In this document: positions 36,100 through 46,120 of the stretch, in pieces
How positions within the stretch are numbered: position 1 is the first letter of the stretch
Layout of the letters: the number at the start of each line of letters is the position of its first letter
Assembly (NCBI GenBank): GCA_030549775.1
Contig: CM060177.1
Coordinates: 49,661,138-49,725,137 of the forward strand
From: Tamarix chinensis
Taxonomy: Eukaryota; Streptophyta; Magnoliopsida; Caryophyllales; Tamaricaceae
Direction of reading: 5' to 3'
DNA: 64,000 bases
Program-made: the position numbers and the translations under genes
The notes under the pieces: generated by a model
Database searches by the model: none
The model's input: only the letters and a program-made list of their open reading frames with translations
What the model was told of the DNA's origin: nothing

Positions 36100-36144
36100 C
36101 ATCTAACATGAGATAGATGGTGGACATTTATCTTGTGTTAGATG
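36100..36144 (+). other. Terminal stem-loop of LTR-D
   Basis: CATCTAACATGAGATA at 36100-36115 pairs with TATCTTGTGTTAGATG at 36129-36144 (14 of 16 positions). It lies before 'gtggcggtaacacttcc', just as the different stem of LTR-A, B and C lies before 'gtggcagtaacatccc'. Confidence 0.6.
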
Positions 36145-36239
36145 TGGCGGTAACACTTCCTAAATTCGCTCCTAGCTTCCGCTCTATTCTTTCAAAAATT
36201 TTTTTTTTCAGGAGTGAAATTTGGGGGTGTTACAATTGT

Positions 36240-37020
36240 TGATAGTTTCCTTGGTGCTCTACCTTAGTTTATGTTGGATTTGTTGGATCGGTAGATGCCC
36301 TAGTGTCCTATCTTGGTATTGTTTTGGACTGCTATTTTGGTAGTTGCCTTAGTAATCTACCACTATTACTGGAATGTATTTAAATACTTGAATATGACTT
36401 TACACTTTGAATTTATGAGAAATGATATGGTGTGCTTACTGTTATGTTGAGACTTAGGCATTGATATATGTTTCTCCATGAGTATTGTTTGCACGATTTA
36501 TACTTTGTGCTTATGTATGCCTTTTGGTTTTTGTGTGGCTATGTTACCTCTTATGAGATATTATGATTTACTCAATATGAGGAAGTTGCACTAATATTAC
36601 ATTTGTAGATGACTATGTGAGGGCCATGGAATGATATGAATGTTATAAGTGCGGGCATGACAAGTGGAGTCATTGAGAAGAGGTTCCATATTCAGAATGG
36701 ACCTTTGGGTCTAAGAGTTAGGGTAAACAAGAGTTGTGTCTTGGGTGCTGGTTTTTGTTACTATTGGTTTTTCTATGGACTCTTATGTCTTGTATTGTAC
36801 TTTGGTTATACTATTATACTACTACATTTATTCGTAACTCTATTATGTATTATTTCTATTTCCACTAAATTGCATTGGTTGAGTTTTTTTTGCCTTAGTA
36901 CTTAGCATAAAACAGGAGAGGAGTTAGGCTTACGTTCAGTGTGGTAGTAACACTTGGTAATTTATTAATGAACTCTTCTACCAATATAAAAAATCTCAGT
37001 CGATATATTGGGGTGTTCCA
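36240..37020 (+). repeat. LTR-G, 3' segment
   Basis: The end of LTR-G after LTR-D, closing with GATATATTGGGGTGTTCCA. It contains 'cttagtacttagcataaaac...gttcagtgtggtagtaacac' (36892-36952), the counterpart of the terminal stem-loop and 'gtggcagtaacatccc' of LTR-A. The open frame at 36636-36905 is not supported as a gene. Confidence 0.55.
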
Positions 37021-37025
37021 TCATC

Positions 37026-37640
37026 CTTGCAATGCTGGGCATTCCCTTATAATATATATATATATATATATGCATGCATGTATGTATGTGTGTGTATATA
37101 TATATATCTATACACACACACACACACACACACATATTCAATGTATTTTACCTATATATGAGCTAATGAAGGAAATTGACAATCAAATCCCCAGTTTTCA
37201 CATAATTGTGTATACTTATTATTATCAAAAGGTTGGCTATTATCTATTATGATTGCTTATGGCACTCCAAACAGGCATATGATATTTTTCTAGAAAAAAA
37301 TTATTCCTTTTTTTTTGTAATATATGTTAGGGTCTCTACTTCTACCTATTTTATATAATAATCAATAAGAACAATGACAAATCTTTTCTGGCCGATACCT
37401 ACACACAATATGTTAGTTTGAGAGATATCTTGTACAAGCATCAAGCTTATTAATGATATTTATTTGAAGTATTATCGTTACCAAGGCTAAGTGGTTCAAA
37501 TATATTGCCCCCCATAGAATCGACCATGGGTTTACAATCGTTTATAGCCCTAAACTAGGGGCATTTTGTTCAAAGAAAGGTTTTTGGCCTACTTGGCATA
37601 GCATACTATTATCTTTACATCATGATACATGGTTTTCTAA
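37026..37640 (-). pseudogene. Tat-type integrase, core part
   Basis: On the minus strand, about 37620-37500 gives CQVG then NPWSILWGAIYLNHL (compare the family 'CQ...APWPF..WG.DI.GPL'), about 37400-37340 gives GQKRFVIVLIDYYIK-VEVETLT (the catalytic D within IDYF.KW), and about 37230-37150 gives FDNNKYTQLCENWGFDCQFPSLAHI (the 'F....C...GI.H.FSS..HPQ' stretch). Stops and frameshifts are frequent. A TA/TG/CA microsatellite (37050-37136) has grown inside the gene. The rest of the gene lies at 20.82-20.26 kb across LTR-G. Confidence 0.82.
37050..37136. repeat. (TA)n(TG)n(TA)n(CA)n microsatellite
   Basis: Alternating purine-pyrimidine dinucleotides over about 87 bp, with tgcatgcatgtatgtatg in the middle. 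It interrupts the decayed integrase frame. Confidence 0.92.
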
Positions 37641-38179
37641 TAGTAACCCAAGCCTAGAGCTTTGGATAAGATAGATTTTGTAGCTTGGTGTAAACCATAT
37701 ATTCCTACGTGGACTTCATTAATTAATTTCTAATTGACTGCTTGAGTTACACACTTTAGCAATATTTTGGTTAGTGATTGCCTTTATAAATTTATGTTAG
37801 CCATAAAGTGCTTCACAGACCTTTTCCTAAGCTCAAAAGTTTTATTTTGATCTGTCAGTTGAGTTCTTTCTTTTAGGTAGTCAATTAATTCTTTCATCCA
37901 ATCTTCCAATGCTAATATTTTTTGTAATCTTTCACTGCTTACCTTCATCTTTACTTATGGCCTTTTACTGTACTATCTTATATTGAACTTTAATTTTTAT
38001 GGTCTATGAAGATGTATTGGTTGAGACTAACCTTGCTAGAGCAACAACTATCAAGTTAGTTGCTCTTAGTACTTGAGCTATTTCAACAAATAATTTTTTT
38101 TTGTTTCTTCAATAAAATTCCTCAGATATTTTTCTGTTATAGGTTATCTGATATTATATTGCTCATTATATTACCTAAA

Positions 38180-38665
38180 GACCAATTTTGAGTCATTATA
38201 TAATCTGGGGTTTTTTTTTTTACCTTTAATCCCTATGATATTCTAAGTCTTGCTGAAGTAGCTTCATTATTGGTAGAAGAAAACCCGCATCTTAATGCAT
38301 ATTTTAAAACTATAGAATTTTGGTCTATCAATACCACATTTGCCCCAACACCTAAGTTGTTAGATGCCACATTGATATATAGTGTCAATTCCTCTTTCTC
38401 TGTAAGAACTAATTAAATATTTGGCTTAACTTCAAATGAACATTCAATAATAAAATTAGCTAGAGCTTGGCCCTTAATGATAGATCTTATTCTATAGTAA
38501 ATGTCATATATCTTTAATTCCATGACCCAAGCCATCATTCTTCTAGAGTTATTGAGCTTATGTAAAATAGTTTTGAGAGGAATAATATTCAAAACAATAA
38601 TAGAGTGAGAATCAAAATAAGGTTTTAACTTCCTTATGACCATAGGAAATGCATAAGCCACATCT
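38180..38665 (-). pseudogene. Tat-type RNase H and second (archaeal-like) RNase H
   Basis: From 38661 down the frame reads KLKPYFDSHSIIVL, PLKTILHKLNNSRRM-AWVMELKIYDI and QALANFIIE, which fits the end of RT/RNase H in Tat elements ('YF..H.I.V.T..PL...L.....SGR...W..EL..FDI.Y.PR.AIK.QALADF..E'). It is followed at about 38410-38250 by ELTLYINVASNN, GANVVLIDQ and CGFSSTNNEA, the pattern of the second RNase H known only from Tat-lineage plant elements ('L.VDGSSN..G.GAG..L', 'F.ATNNEAEYEAL'). The D of the first motif (DGS) is replaced, so it is not active. Between 37640 and 38180 the frame is too decayed to read. Confidence 0.82.
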
Positions 38666-38889
38666 TCAAAGTTGGAATATTTTCATTCACTTTCAGTAAG
38701 CAACTTTCTAGCCTAACATATAGGCCTCTACACCCCAACTTCAACATCTTCCCTAACAAGAATAGAAGAAATAGCTAATGTCGATGCTTCTATATATAAG
38801 AACAACACCTCTCCTCCTCCTAGAGCCATAAAGGTTTTTCATTTGTATAAATGGTCTTTCATATCATAAAATACTTTTTGGCAATATTT

Positions 38890-39690
38890 TGTTCATTGAA
38901 AATTATCCTTCACCTATAGAAGCTTAAAGAAAGATAGACTCTTATCTGCATCTCTCAAGAAGAATCTATGTAATACAACTAAGTTTCTCATTAGCCGTTG
39001 CATGTCCTTTCTCATTATAAGTTGCATATCTAGAACTGCAACAACCTTCTCTAGATTTATATCTATGACTCTATTTGACACCATGAAACTCAATAATTTA
39101 TCATCACTAACTCTAAATATATATTTAGTGGGATTTAAATTCATATTATATCTTCTCAAAGTTTTAAAAATAGACGAGAGCTCTTGTATGCGGGTTTATT
39201 TTTTTCTTGCTTTTAATAATCATTACATCCATTTATGCCTCTCTCTACTTTCTATTTTGCCTTAAATGATTTTATTCACCAACCTTTGGAAAGTTACCCA
39301 ACATCCTTTATCTTGAATGACATCACCATATTATCATAAAACCCATCATTAGTAATGAAAGTGGTCTTCTCTTGATCAACTTCAACGACCATGATTTGAT
39401 AATACCCTAAATAGGCATCCATAAAACTTAATATCTCCTACTCAACCATCAATATGATTAATTAATCTATCCAAGAAAGTGGGTAGCAATATTTAGGACA
39501 TGCTTTCTTCAAGTACGCAAAGTCAACACACATTCTCCATTTTCCACTAGACTTTTTTTTTACCATGACTATATATCCAACCATAATACTTTACCTCTTG
39601 GATGAATCTTGAACATAGTAGCTTCTCTACCTCCTCTCAAATTTCAATATGTTTTTGTATCTCTAATGACTCTTTTGTTTTGTTTTATTG
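38890..39690 (-). pseudogene. Tat-type reverse transcriptase
   Basis: The minus strand from about 39680 reads NQ-NKTKESLEIQKHIEI, then IMVGYIVMVKKKSSGKWRMC, VDFAYLKKACPKYCYPL, matching 'ANVVLVKK.NGKWRMCVDFTDLNKACPKD.YPLP.ID' of Tat RT palm. At 39159-38914 an open frame of 81 residues reads MNLNPTKYIFRVSDDKLLSFMV then VISNRVIDINLEKV-like sequence and ends NLVVLHRFFLRDADKSLSFF, the RT thumb region ('MRLNPEKC.FGV..GKFLGF.V..RGIE.NP.KI'). The YxDD region between is frameshifted. It is interrupted upstream by the gypsy element at about 39690. Confidence 0.85.
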
Positions 39691-40476
39691 GTTAAATCTT
39701 ATATAGGAGCATCTATGGATTCTCATAATACATCTAAGGATTTTCATGATAATGAAGATTTGACATTCTTAATAATGAAACATATTATAATATGTGTATT
39801 TTATGATATAACTTTGAATAAGTATAATAAATATATTTTAAGTGATTCTTGTAGATGTTTAACATATCTATAAGGAGAAGATTCAAGATTTCAACACGCT
39901 TAAGACTACTTCTTATATTATATGTTATTACAAGTCAAAGGAGCTATTATGCATGGAAGTCAAACTTTCAAGTCAAAGAAGACCTAATTATCATTCTTAT
40001 GTAAATTAGGGCTTTTGTTAGTTGTTTTCATATAATAATTAGATACATTTGTTTGTAATAATTTGTAGTTCAATGCATGTATAACATAGGTTAGTAATAT
40101 GTTACTATCAAAAGTTAGTGTGCTAGTTAGCCATGTGTGCAATAATGTGGCTTTCTTAGTTTTCTACTTAGAAAACTTGTCACTAACTATATAAGGCATG
40201 ACTCAGCACATGAGAAGGGGGAGTTGAAACAATTGAATGAAAATCACAAGTTTAATACTTGGTCATCTTTCTCTCTTTTGAATGAAATTCTTTCTAAGAA
40301 TAATTAGAATAATCTTAGCTAGATCCTTTGAATATTTTTTGAATATTTATAGTTTTATTTAAGTCTTGGTTGAATCTTGATTGAATATTCTCATACCTCT
40401 TCTTAATCTTCAAACCGTTAAGCTACCCTTCCATCTAACCTTCAAACTCTCTCTTTCCCTTTGAATATTCACATCA
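39690..40476 (+). mobile_element. LTR of truncated gypsy element inserted in Tat pol
   Basis: Begins near 39686-39700 where the Tat reverse transcriptase frame breaks off; the exact start is uncertain. It ends at ...CACATCA (40476), four bases before a primer-binding site. It has 'aactatataaggcatgac' (about 40185), a TATA candidate, about 300 bp from the end. There is no second LTR and no target-site duplication to see, since the right part of the element is lost. Confidence 0.6.
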
Positions 40477-40480
40477 TTTT

Positions 40481-40497
40481 TGGTATCAAATCCAAGT
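40481..40497 (+). other. Primer-binding site (initiator Met tRNA type)
   Basis: TGGTATCAAATCCAAGT, close to the TGGTATCAGAGCC... site used by many plant retrotransposons. It fixes the LTR end and the plus orientation. Confidence 0.75.
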
Positions 40498-41179
40498 TAG
40501 CTACTTCCTCCATTCAAATAGCCAACCTCATATTCATATTCCATTCATGCAAACCTTACATGCAAATGCAAGAAACATAGACAACTGACCCTCAAGTGTA
40601 TCTTTAAAGTCCTCTTTGTATCTTCAACCTTCAAAGTTGAATCTCTTTATCTTTCGTGTTCTCTTCTTCAATTTTCGTGAATATCCTTTAGATATTCAAG
40701 GTAAATGCATCATCTTTTATTCGTTCTTGCATTTGAATACTTAACCTAATTAATTCTTCATTCTTTTCCCCAAAATATATTTGAACCATAGAGTTTGCCT
40801 TTGAGAGGCATTTGCGTACTCTTCAATCTCTTGATTCAAGTAAGAAGAATCTTCAGTTCTTCTAACAATAATCAGAAAATATTTTAATGTTCTTTATCTT
40901 ATTCCATTCTTCACTTTCATTCACTCATTAGTAGAAAACTTGAACCATTCTTAAGGTTCCATTCGACTTCTTTAAGTTCATTCCTTGGTTCTTGTTTGTG
41001 CACATTCAAACACCTTCTCCATCAAGAACTCTTCTTTGTGCATTAACAACAGGTAGTACTCCTCTCAACCAATTACTTTCCATTCCTAGTCCATATTGTT
41101 GACCAAGAAGTCTCCAATATTCTTGAAGCTCCATCAATAATCCATCAAGATCCAACTTCAAGCTACAAACACACCTCTA

Positions 41180-42185
41180 CCAAGTTGATTTCAGCAAAGT
41201 GTAGTAGCAATTGATGAAGAAGTGTCTATGAAGCATATGTTTAACACTCTCTAACAGCTTGCATTAAGTGTACATGCCACTAAAACACAGCTACACCAAC
41301 TCCCTTCCATTCAAAGATAACTTCAAAGACTATAAACGAGGGTAATCGACCAGTATACCCTTCAACATATGCACAACACCATGAAAGCCACCAATGATCA
41401 AGTTGAGGATATGATGAAAAGAGTCATCTAATCACGAGGAGGACACATCAATAACCAAATGGAGTATGAATAAAAGATGAATGAGAATGGCTCCAATTAT
41501 TGTATCCACAATTGACAAGCCCATGAAAATTATGAATAAGGTATAACTATATTGAAGACAAAGGTATTAAGCTCGACCACCCTTATTTTTATAGTGAATT
41601 AGATGTTGAATTATTTTTTTAATGGTTGAATGAAATAGAGGCTATATTTTAATTTAGAGAATATGATGGTGAGCATATATGTAATTTATAAACTCTCAAA
41701 TTTAAAAGTATGATAATCTCAATAGGACTCGTGAAAGGCGAGATCAAGTCATGGGATAAATTAAAAAAAATGTAAGGAAGAAATGTATTCCTAAAGAGTA
41801 TGAACTATAAAGTATATTAAATTGATTAAGTAGGGATTACTTAGTGCATAGGAATACACTGGGTAGTTTGAAAGACTAACATTTTTGTGTGACATGAAAG
41901 AAAGAAAAGAACAAAAATATGCTAGATACTTAGGTGGCCTTAATAACATGATTAAAGAAAAAAAATTTAAATGTTTACCTATGGTTCTCTTGATGATTTG
42001 ACTAAGTTAGCTTGAAAATGTAAAATATAAACTAAGTCTACCAAGGCATATGCTAAAACAAATTTCTCCACTTCTACTTCAACTAACAACTATTCAAATG
42101 TGCCTACTTCAAAATATGGGACACATGTATCTTCAACTAATGATAAGAAAATTAACCCTAACGAAGATAAAAATGTAAAAATAAT
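41180..42185 (+). pseudogene. Gypsy gag, decayed, 3' truncated
   Basis: About 0.7 kb after the primer-binding site, frames show IKLDHPYFYSELDVELFF then WLNEIEAIF (about 41560-41650; compare '.K.DIPEF.G..D.EEFLDWL...E..F'), then a 'W..' and 'MKKLM..RFLP..Y' like part (41745-41815), EYTG-FERL and ARYLGGLNNMIKEK (41840-41960; compare 'YT..F..L...' and 'ARY..GL...I'), then a Ser/Thr-rich linker (42055-42150). These are the Retrotrans_gag landmarks. Stops are present throughout. The zinc knuckle, protease and pol are missing: Tat sequence resumes at about 42190, so a deletion removed the 3' part. I cannot name the lineage firmly. Confidence 0.72.
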
Positions 42186-42189
42186 GTAA

Positions 42190-42720
42190 ACGATATGTCT
42201 AAAAGGTAATAATTGATGTTTTTGGTATGCCATCATCCTGGGGTGCCTCATATTTTGATTGTATAGTATTAGTGTTCCATTCTCTGATGACCTTGGGCTT
42301 CTCCCCACCCACAATTAACCAAAAATCTCATTAAAAGTTCAGCCATAAAAATTATAGCATGGATCTTGTTAAGAGATGGTTTCCTTTGTATCATATTATA
42401 AATCAATGGGCAAGCAACTACCATAAATTTTTTTAATGCTCTTTAACTCCACCAACTAACAAACTGTTAAAGTGTGGTCCTCTAATCCTTTTGATTTCAT
42501 AATGTTACCTATGAGTCCCACCAGAGCTGAAGTCTTATATATCACAATTTTTTTTGGTATTTCTAATTGCTCGTAGGCTTCTTCAAAGATAACATTGATA
42601 TAACTACTTTTATCTATGAGGGTTGTCTTCATTACACAACTTGTAATTTCCACTTCAACTACTAAAGGGACATTGTGATGCTTGATCATACTCAACCCTT
42701 CATCTTTTGCCGTGAAACAG
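42190..42720 (-). pseudogene. Tat-type protease and protease-RT linker
   Basis: From about 42720 down, the frame reads FTAKDEG, HHNVPLVVEVEI, then TLIDKSSYINVIFEEAYEQL (the aspartic protease site, family form '[IV]D.GSS..[IV][IL]F', here with the D kept and the G lost), and SALVGLIGN. It is followed after a stop by KFMVVACPLIYNMIQRKPSL-NKIHAI and LLMRF-VNCGWGEAQGHQRM (about 42430-42290), which is the Tat linker '.F.VVD.PSAYN.ILGRP.LN...A..ST.HL..KFPT..G.GE.RGDQ..AR.CY'. The match fixes the lineage. It is not active, as the GSS glycine is gone and there are stops. Confidence 0.85.
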
Positions 42721-42829
42721 ACTTTTCACTCCTCATTCTTACTCTTTTATTTGTCTCATGGAAGTTGTTTTTTTTAATGTATGCCTTCAAGGCCATGTTG
42801 CTTACTATTGCTAATAAATCTCTTCGTGC
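42721..42829 (-). other. Junction between Tat and Tekay-type sequences
   Basis: Lies between the first readable Tat protease residues and the last readable chromovirus RT residues. One short frame (RRDLLAIVSNMALKAYIKKN) fits neither clearly. The joint is probably a deletion end, because the Tat gag and the Tekay RT 3' half, RNase H and integrase are all absent. Confidence 0.4.
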
Positions 42830-43170
42830 AATAGTGTATTTTTTTTAGTTTCCTAGATTTGAGGCAATGAAGGAAATTGTCAGGTCCAAAGGACATTATT
42901 GAACTCATAATGAACATATCTCATCCTATAGGTTGAATTTAGTATAATTCTCTCAAAAATCCTCAACGGATGATGCCCCGATCAGAGGTAAACCTTCGAG
43001 AACACAATAGCCCCACAAAGATAATCAAATAGGTAATTGTTTAGAGGTAGAGGATAATGGTTCTTGATTATAAATTGATTCAGCCCCAATAATTATTGCA
43101 AAGCCTCAACCTATTATCTTTCTTTCTAACAAAAAAGATTGGTGTTTCCCAAGGTGATACCCTCGATCAG
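42830..43170 (-). pseudogene. Tekay/Del chromovirus RT, N-terminal part
   Basis: Minus-strand frames give RRGASDRGYHLG (damaged 'S.SPWGAPVLFVKKKDG' region), then NHYPLPLNNYLFDYLCGA (43080-43030 area; family 'N.YPLPRIDDLFDQLQGA'), VFSKVYL-SGHHPL and RYVHYEF (family 'FSKIDLRSGYHQL', 'RYGHYEFLVMPFGL'). This is the start of chromovirus reverse transcriptase, but with many stops. The rest of pol is missing at the left. Confidence 0.65.
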
Positions 43171-43544
43171 ATGCACCCCTTCTTAGTTGGTTTCATATGA
43201 TAGGGTGTCTTTGACATAGGCTTTATTCCTATTAGAAGTAATATCATGAATTTTGACATAGTCTTTAACATATGATAGTGGCATACTTGGGATCTCATCT
43301 AAAAGCATGTTTATAAAACAATAAGATGTGATCAATCGATGGCTTACTAGCATTTAAGTGTTGATAATTTCACAAGTAGAGTGAGTATCCATTCTACACC
43401 AAAGTACCAAGTACCAACGTGGACACTATCCTCATTGAGGGCTTAGACTTGCATATATGGTAAGAGACCCTAATACCTTATAGCACATTACAAACCACAT
43501 AGTCTTTTGTTCATTTAATCACATCCCAGTACTTTGAAATCATA

Positions 43545-43885
43545 TCTATCTCTAAAATCACATTAAATTCCTAAATCTCAATCTCTATAAGGTCTACCAA
43601 AAGCTCTGCACCATTAATGACTAAGGTATCATCTCTATAAAGTCTAGTACATGGACTTTTATCCCTAACCAAGAGCATAAGAGAAGAATATATCCTATTA
43701 AATGGGATTATAATTACCCTATCTATGAAAGTAGTAGACATAAAGGAATATGAAGAACCCAAGATAAAAAATATGTATTTATGAATAGAGGAGATGATAA
43801 ACATATCCGTGAGGTTATATGTTTGCATATTGGCCTCTAACTGACTCATCACATTCAGACAAATACCTAGAGGTGGCATTACAAC
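43545..43885 (-). pseudogene. Tekay/Del chromovirus protease
   Basis: A 102-residue open frame (43571-43879) has FFILGSSYSFMSTTFIDRV at about residues 36-54, matching the chromovirus protease site 'LFDSGATHSFIS..F', with D replaced and the spacing kept. Below 43560 the next frames read FNVILEIDMISKYWDVI, the 'FDVILGMDWL..Y.A.IDC' strand of the same domain. It is 3' of the zinc knuckle at 44.06-44.16 kb and 5' of the RT piece, so the gag-protease-RT order is normal. Stops between the parts show it is dead. Confidence 0.75.
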
Positions 43886-44059
43886 ACTACCTAAATCCTG
43901 TTTTAACTAAAAATCATGGGGCTTTTAAACCCTTTGATGTGAAGCAATCCTACTATCTGAGCAATCTATTAGTTGGGCCCTTTGAGTTGGCAGCATCTGG
44001 ATCACTATACTCTATGAATGTGTCTATCCCTATTAGATATTACCCCTCATAATGAGACA

Positions 44060-45165
44060 CTCAAGTCAATAGTGCCCTATCCTACCATATCCATAACAAT
44101 GAACAAACTTCCTAGTGCAGAAAACCCCTAGATGATCTCTACCACATAACTTGCACATGAAACATCTCGCTAGGGGATACCTCAACAACCCTCCATAGCA
44201 AGGTGCAAACCTTGACTGATTACTATCCACGGACTGGAACCTCTTATTTTCACCTTAGTGTTGACTACCCTCAAATCTTCATTTCCCCCTAATTAGGTGT
44301 TGTGGGGTTGGACAATCAATGATGCCTTCAAGGCATAGTTGTACATGGTATGAAAATCTGACATATGAGTCTCGATCAACATCTCCTAGAGAATAAGATT
44401 AAGCCCTAATTAGAAATGGCAGGCCTTCATCCTCTCATCACCACCAACCTCTATACAAAAACAAACTAGGTGGAGGTAGTAGCTATAATACTCCTCCACT
44501 TTAAACATACCCTAACATAGAACCATGAAATGTCATACTTCTCCAACCTTAGGTGAGTAGGGTAGAAGCAAACCCTAAGCATCTCCACAAACATCTCCCA
44601 CTCATCAAAGGTGGCTCTAATTAGTTATTGACACCTCCACCACTCATCAACATGACCTTGCAAGTGAAACAGTCCAATATACATTCTCTTACCTTTCGGA
44701 CAACCATTGGCAACAAGGGCCTTCTCAAAGTCCTTCAGCTAGCTAGCCAATACATTTGGGTTCTCCTAACCCTCAAAGATATGAAATTGGAAATATCCAA
44801 ACCTACTAATTCAATCCTCTAGTGACAGCATTGGAAAAGGAGGTTGTGATGGTAAAGGAGCCTCATCGCATTGAATACGTCACTCCATGTAGGTTATAAC
44901 CATCTTCATAAAGTGTTTGAGTCATTGATTCAAATTTGTCGTACTCCTAGAATACTAAGACCGCATTAGAAAAGATCAAACTAATGATCAAAAAATTAAA
45001 AAAACATTGAGGTAGAATATTGTACATAATTTTAATAATCAACCCACAAAAGGAGATTAATAGACAATACCAAGCCCAAACCAATGCTCGTTCATAGGCT
45101 AAGCCATATTCTACTAGGGCAAACTAGACCAAAGAAATTCAATTCACAAAGCAACATCAAGATTA
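44060..45165 (-). pseudogene. Tekay/Del chromovirus gag with zinc knuckle
   Basis: Starting near the primer-binding site, minus-strand frames give FGYFQFHIFEG-ENPNV (about 44800; family 'F.K..PP.F.G..DP..A..WL...E..F'), FEKALVANGCPKGKRMYIGL then FHLQGHVDEWW (about 44640; '...A.F.L.G.A..WW'), and at about 44160-44085 CKLCGRDHLGVFC-TRKFVHCYGYGR, the Del/Tekay zinc knuckle 'C..CG..H.G.C.....CY.CG..GH'. The Retrotrans_gag landmarks are in the right order over about 1 kb. Many stops. Open frames on the plus strand here are shadows. Confidence 0.75.
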
Positions 45166-45171
45166 TACTAT

Positions 45172-45185
45172 AAGCTTTGATACCA
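45172..45185 (-). other. Primer-binding site of the Tekay-type element
   Basis: On the minus strand TGGTATCAAAGCTT, three bases after the LTR end. It matches the initiator methionine tRNA type. It ties the LTR at 45189 onward to the gag-protease-RT pieces on the left. Confidence 0.75.
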
Positions 45186-45188
45186 ACT

Positions 45189-45547
45189 TATAACATTTCT
45201 GAATTTCAGGAATAAAATTTTTAATTTAAAGATAGTATAGAAGAGTTTGAAAATAACATTGGGGATGCCACAACCACATCAAACATAGGAGAGGTGTCTT
45301 CATCACCCGACTTATGGTCAATGTAAGGTAAAATAAGATGAAATAAACAAGTGAATACACTAATAACTAATAATAGTAATAATAATGATGACATGATATG
45401 ATAGAATAAAAGTATAAAATCCCAATATAAGCCATAAAGAAGAAAAACATCCCAACATAGTAAGACAAACTATCTAGACTAGTTAGGATAACTCTTAACT
45501 AAATTAGAAATATAAATCTTGATCCCCAAGTAATAGCTAGCTAGTGG
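45189..45547 (-). mobile_element. 3' end of the Tekay-type 5' LTR
   Basis: On the minus strand it ends ...CCTGAAATTCAGAAATGTTATA, a changed form of the ...GTTACA end. Before that lies 'cctatgtttgatgtggttgtggcatcccc', which parallels 'gttagatgtggcggtaacacttcc' of LTR-D and 'actaagtgtggcagtaacatccc' of LTR-A, and a matching stem (acattgaccata with tatgtttgatgt, partial). So this coding-linked LTR belongs to the same superfamily as the solo LTRs. LTR-H interrupts it at 45548. Confidence 0.65.
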
Positions 45548-46120
45548 TGTAATACCCCAAAATTTAGCAAAACCTAATCCCAAGTGATTTACTTTATAAC
45601 CTAATTCTAATCTTACTAAATGAATATTTCCATATTATCCTAACTTTCTAACCTTAGAAATTTAACCTAATCCCAATTTATCGATGATTAAACTTATAAC
45701 ACCTCTAAATTTTACAGTTGAAAATTTTCATGTAATCAAAAACCATACACTAAGACAAGGGTGCTACTGCCGTGATGGGCACAAGTATGACCCTTGGCTA
45801 AGCTTGTACCAACCACAAGGATAGAAAAATTCACAATACATTGAACCAATTAGGACATAAAATGGTAATGATTTGAATAATTCATAATTAGAAGAAAATT
45901 AGAGTGCGCGATTAAAGAGTCATTATAGAATAGAAAATTAGTACAGCGTCAAAGTCCCCGAGGGGAAAGAATAGTATAATCAACAAAATATGATAAAAAT
46001 TAGAAAAGATGAGTTTGGACTACACTCACTCTTGGGCCCTATGGCAAGTCCAATAGGTCATCACTCAACCCCGCCTAACTCATCAAATGCATCATAGGCA
46101 TCAAATACAACATCTCCTAC

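Larger units (their letters stand above)
31697..36234 (+). mobile_element. Solo LTR-D, 4538 bp, distinct and CpG-rich
   Basis: Starts TGTAATACCCCGTATTTT and ends TGAAATTTGGGGGTGTTACA, with a perfect duplication attgt (31692-31696 and 36235-36239). The base sequence is unlike LTR-A, but the order is the same: AT-rich start, GC-rich block (32580-32930), candidate TATA (32966), exon-like stretch with repeated 'aaaccctaatt' words (33000-34100), donor CCAG|GTAAGT at 34570, hairpin array (34908-35461), stem-loop GGACCC/GGGTCC, acceptor GATGCAG|GTTTTG at 35878 and a terminal stem-loop. It keeps many CpG sites, which its neighbours have mostly lost, so it is probably the youngest insertion. Confidence 0.88.
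20821..37020 (+). mobile_element. LTR-G with nested LTR-F, LTR-C and LTR-D
   Basis: Starts TGTAATACCCC at 20821 and ends GGGGTGTTCCA at 37020 (a changed TTACA). The flanking 5-mers are tcatt (20816-20820) and tcatc (37021-37025), one mismatch, and they interrupt the Tat integrase gene. LTR-G's own sequence is what remains after removing F, C and D: 25059-25732, 30108-31691 and 36240-37020. It resembles LTR-E: the stretch after 25059 aligns with LTR-E from about 10130, and both have the 'ctctataggt...ccctata' words (31320-31350 and 12790-12815). Its first 80 bp or so are hard to separate from LTR-F. Confidence 0.6.

Noticed and set aside
43819..44052. Plus-strand frame opposite the chromovirus gag-protease
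   Set aside because: Shadow of the minus-strand Tekay protease region; no independent support.
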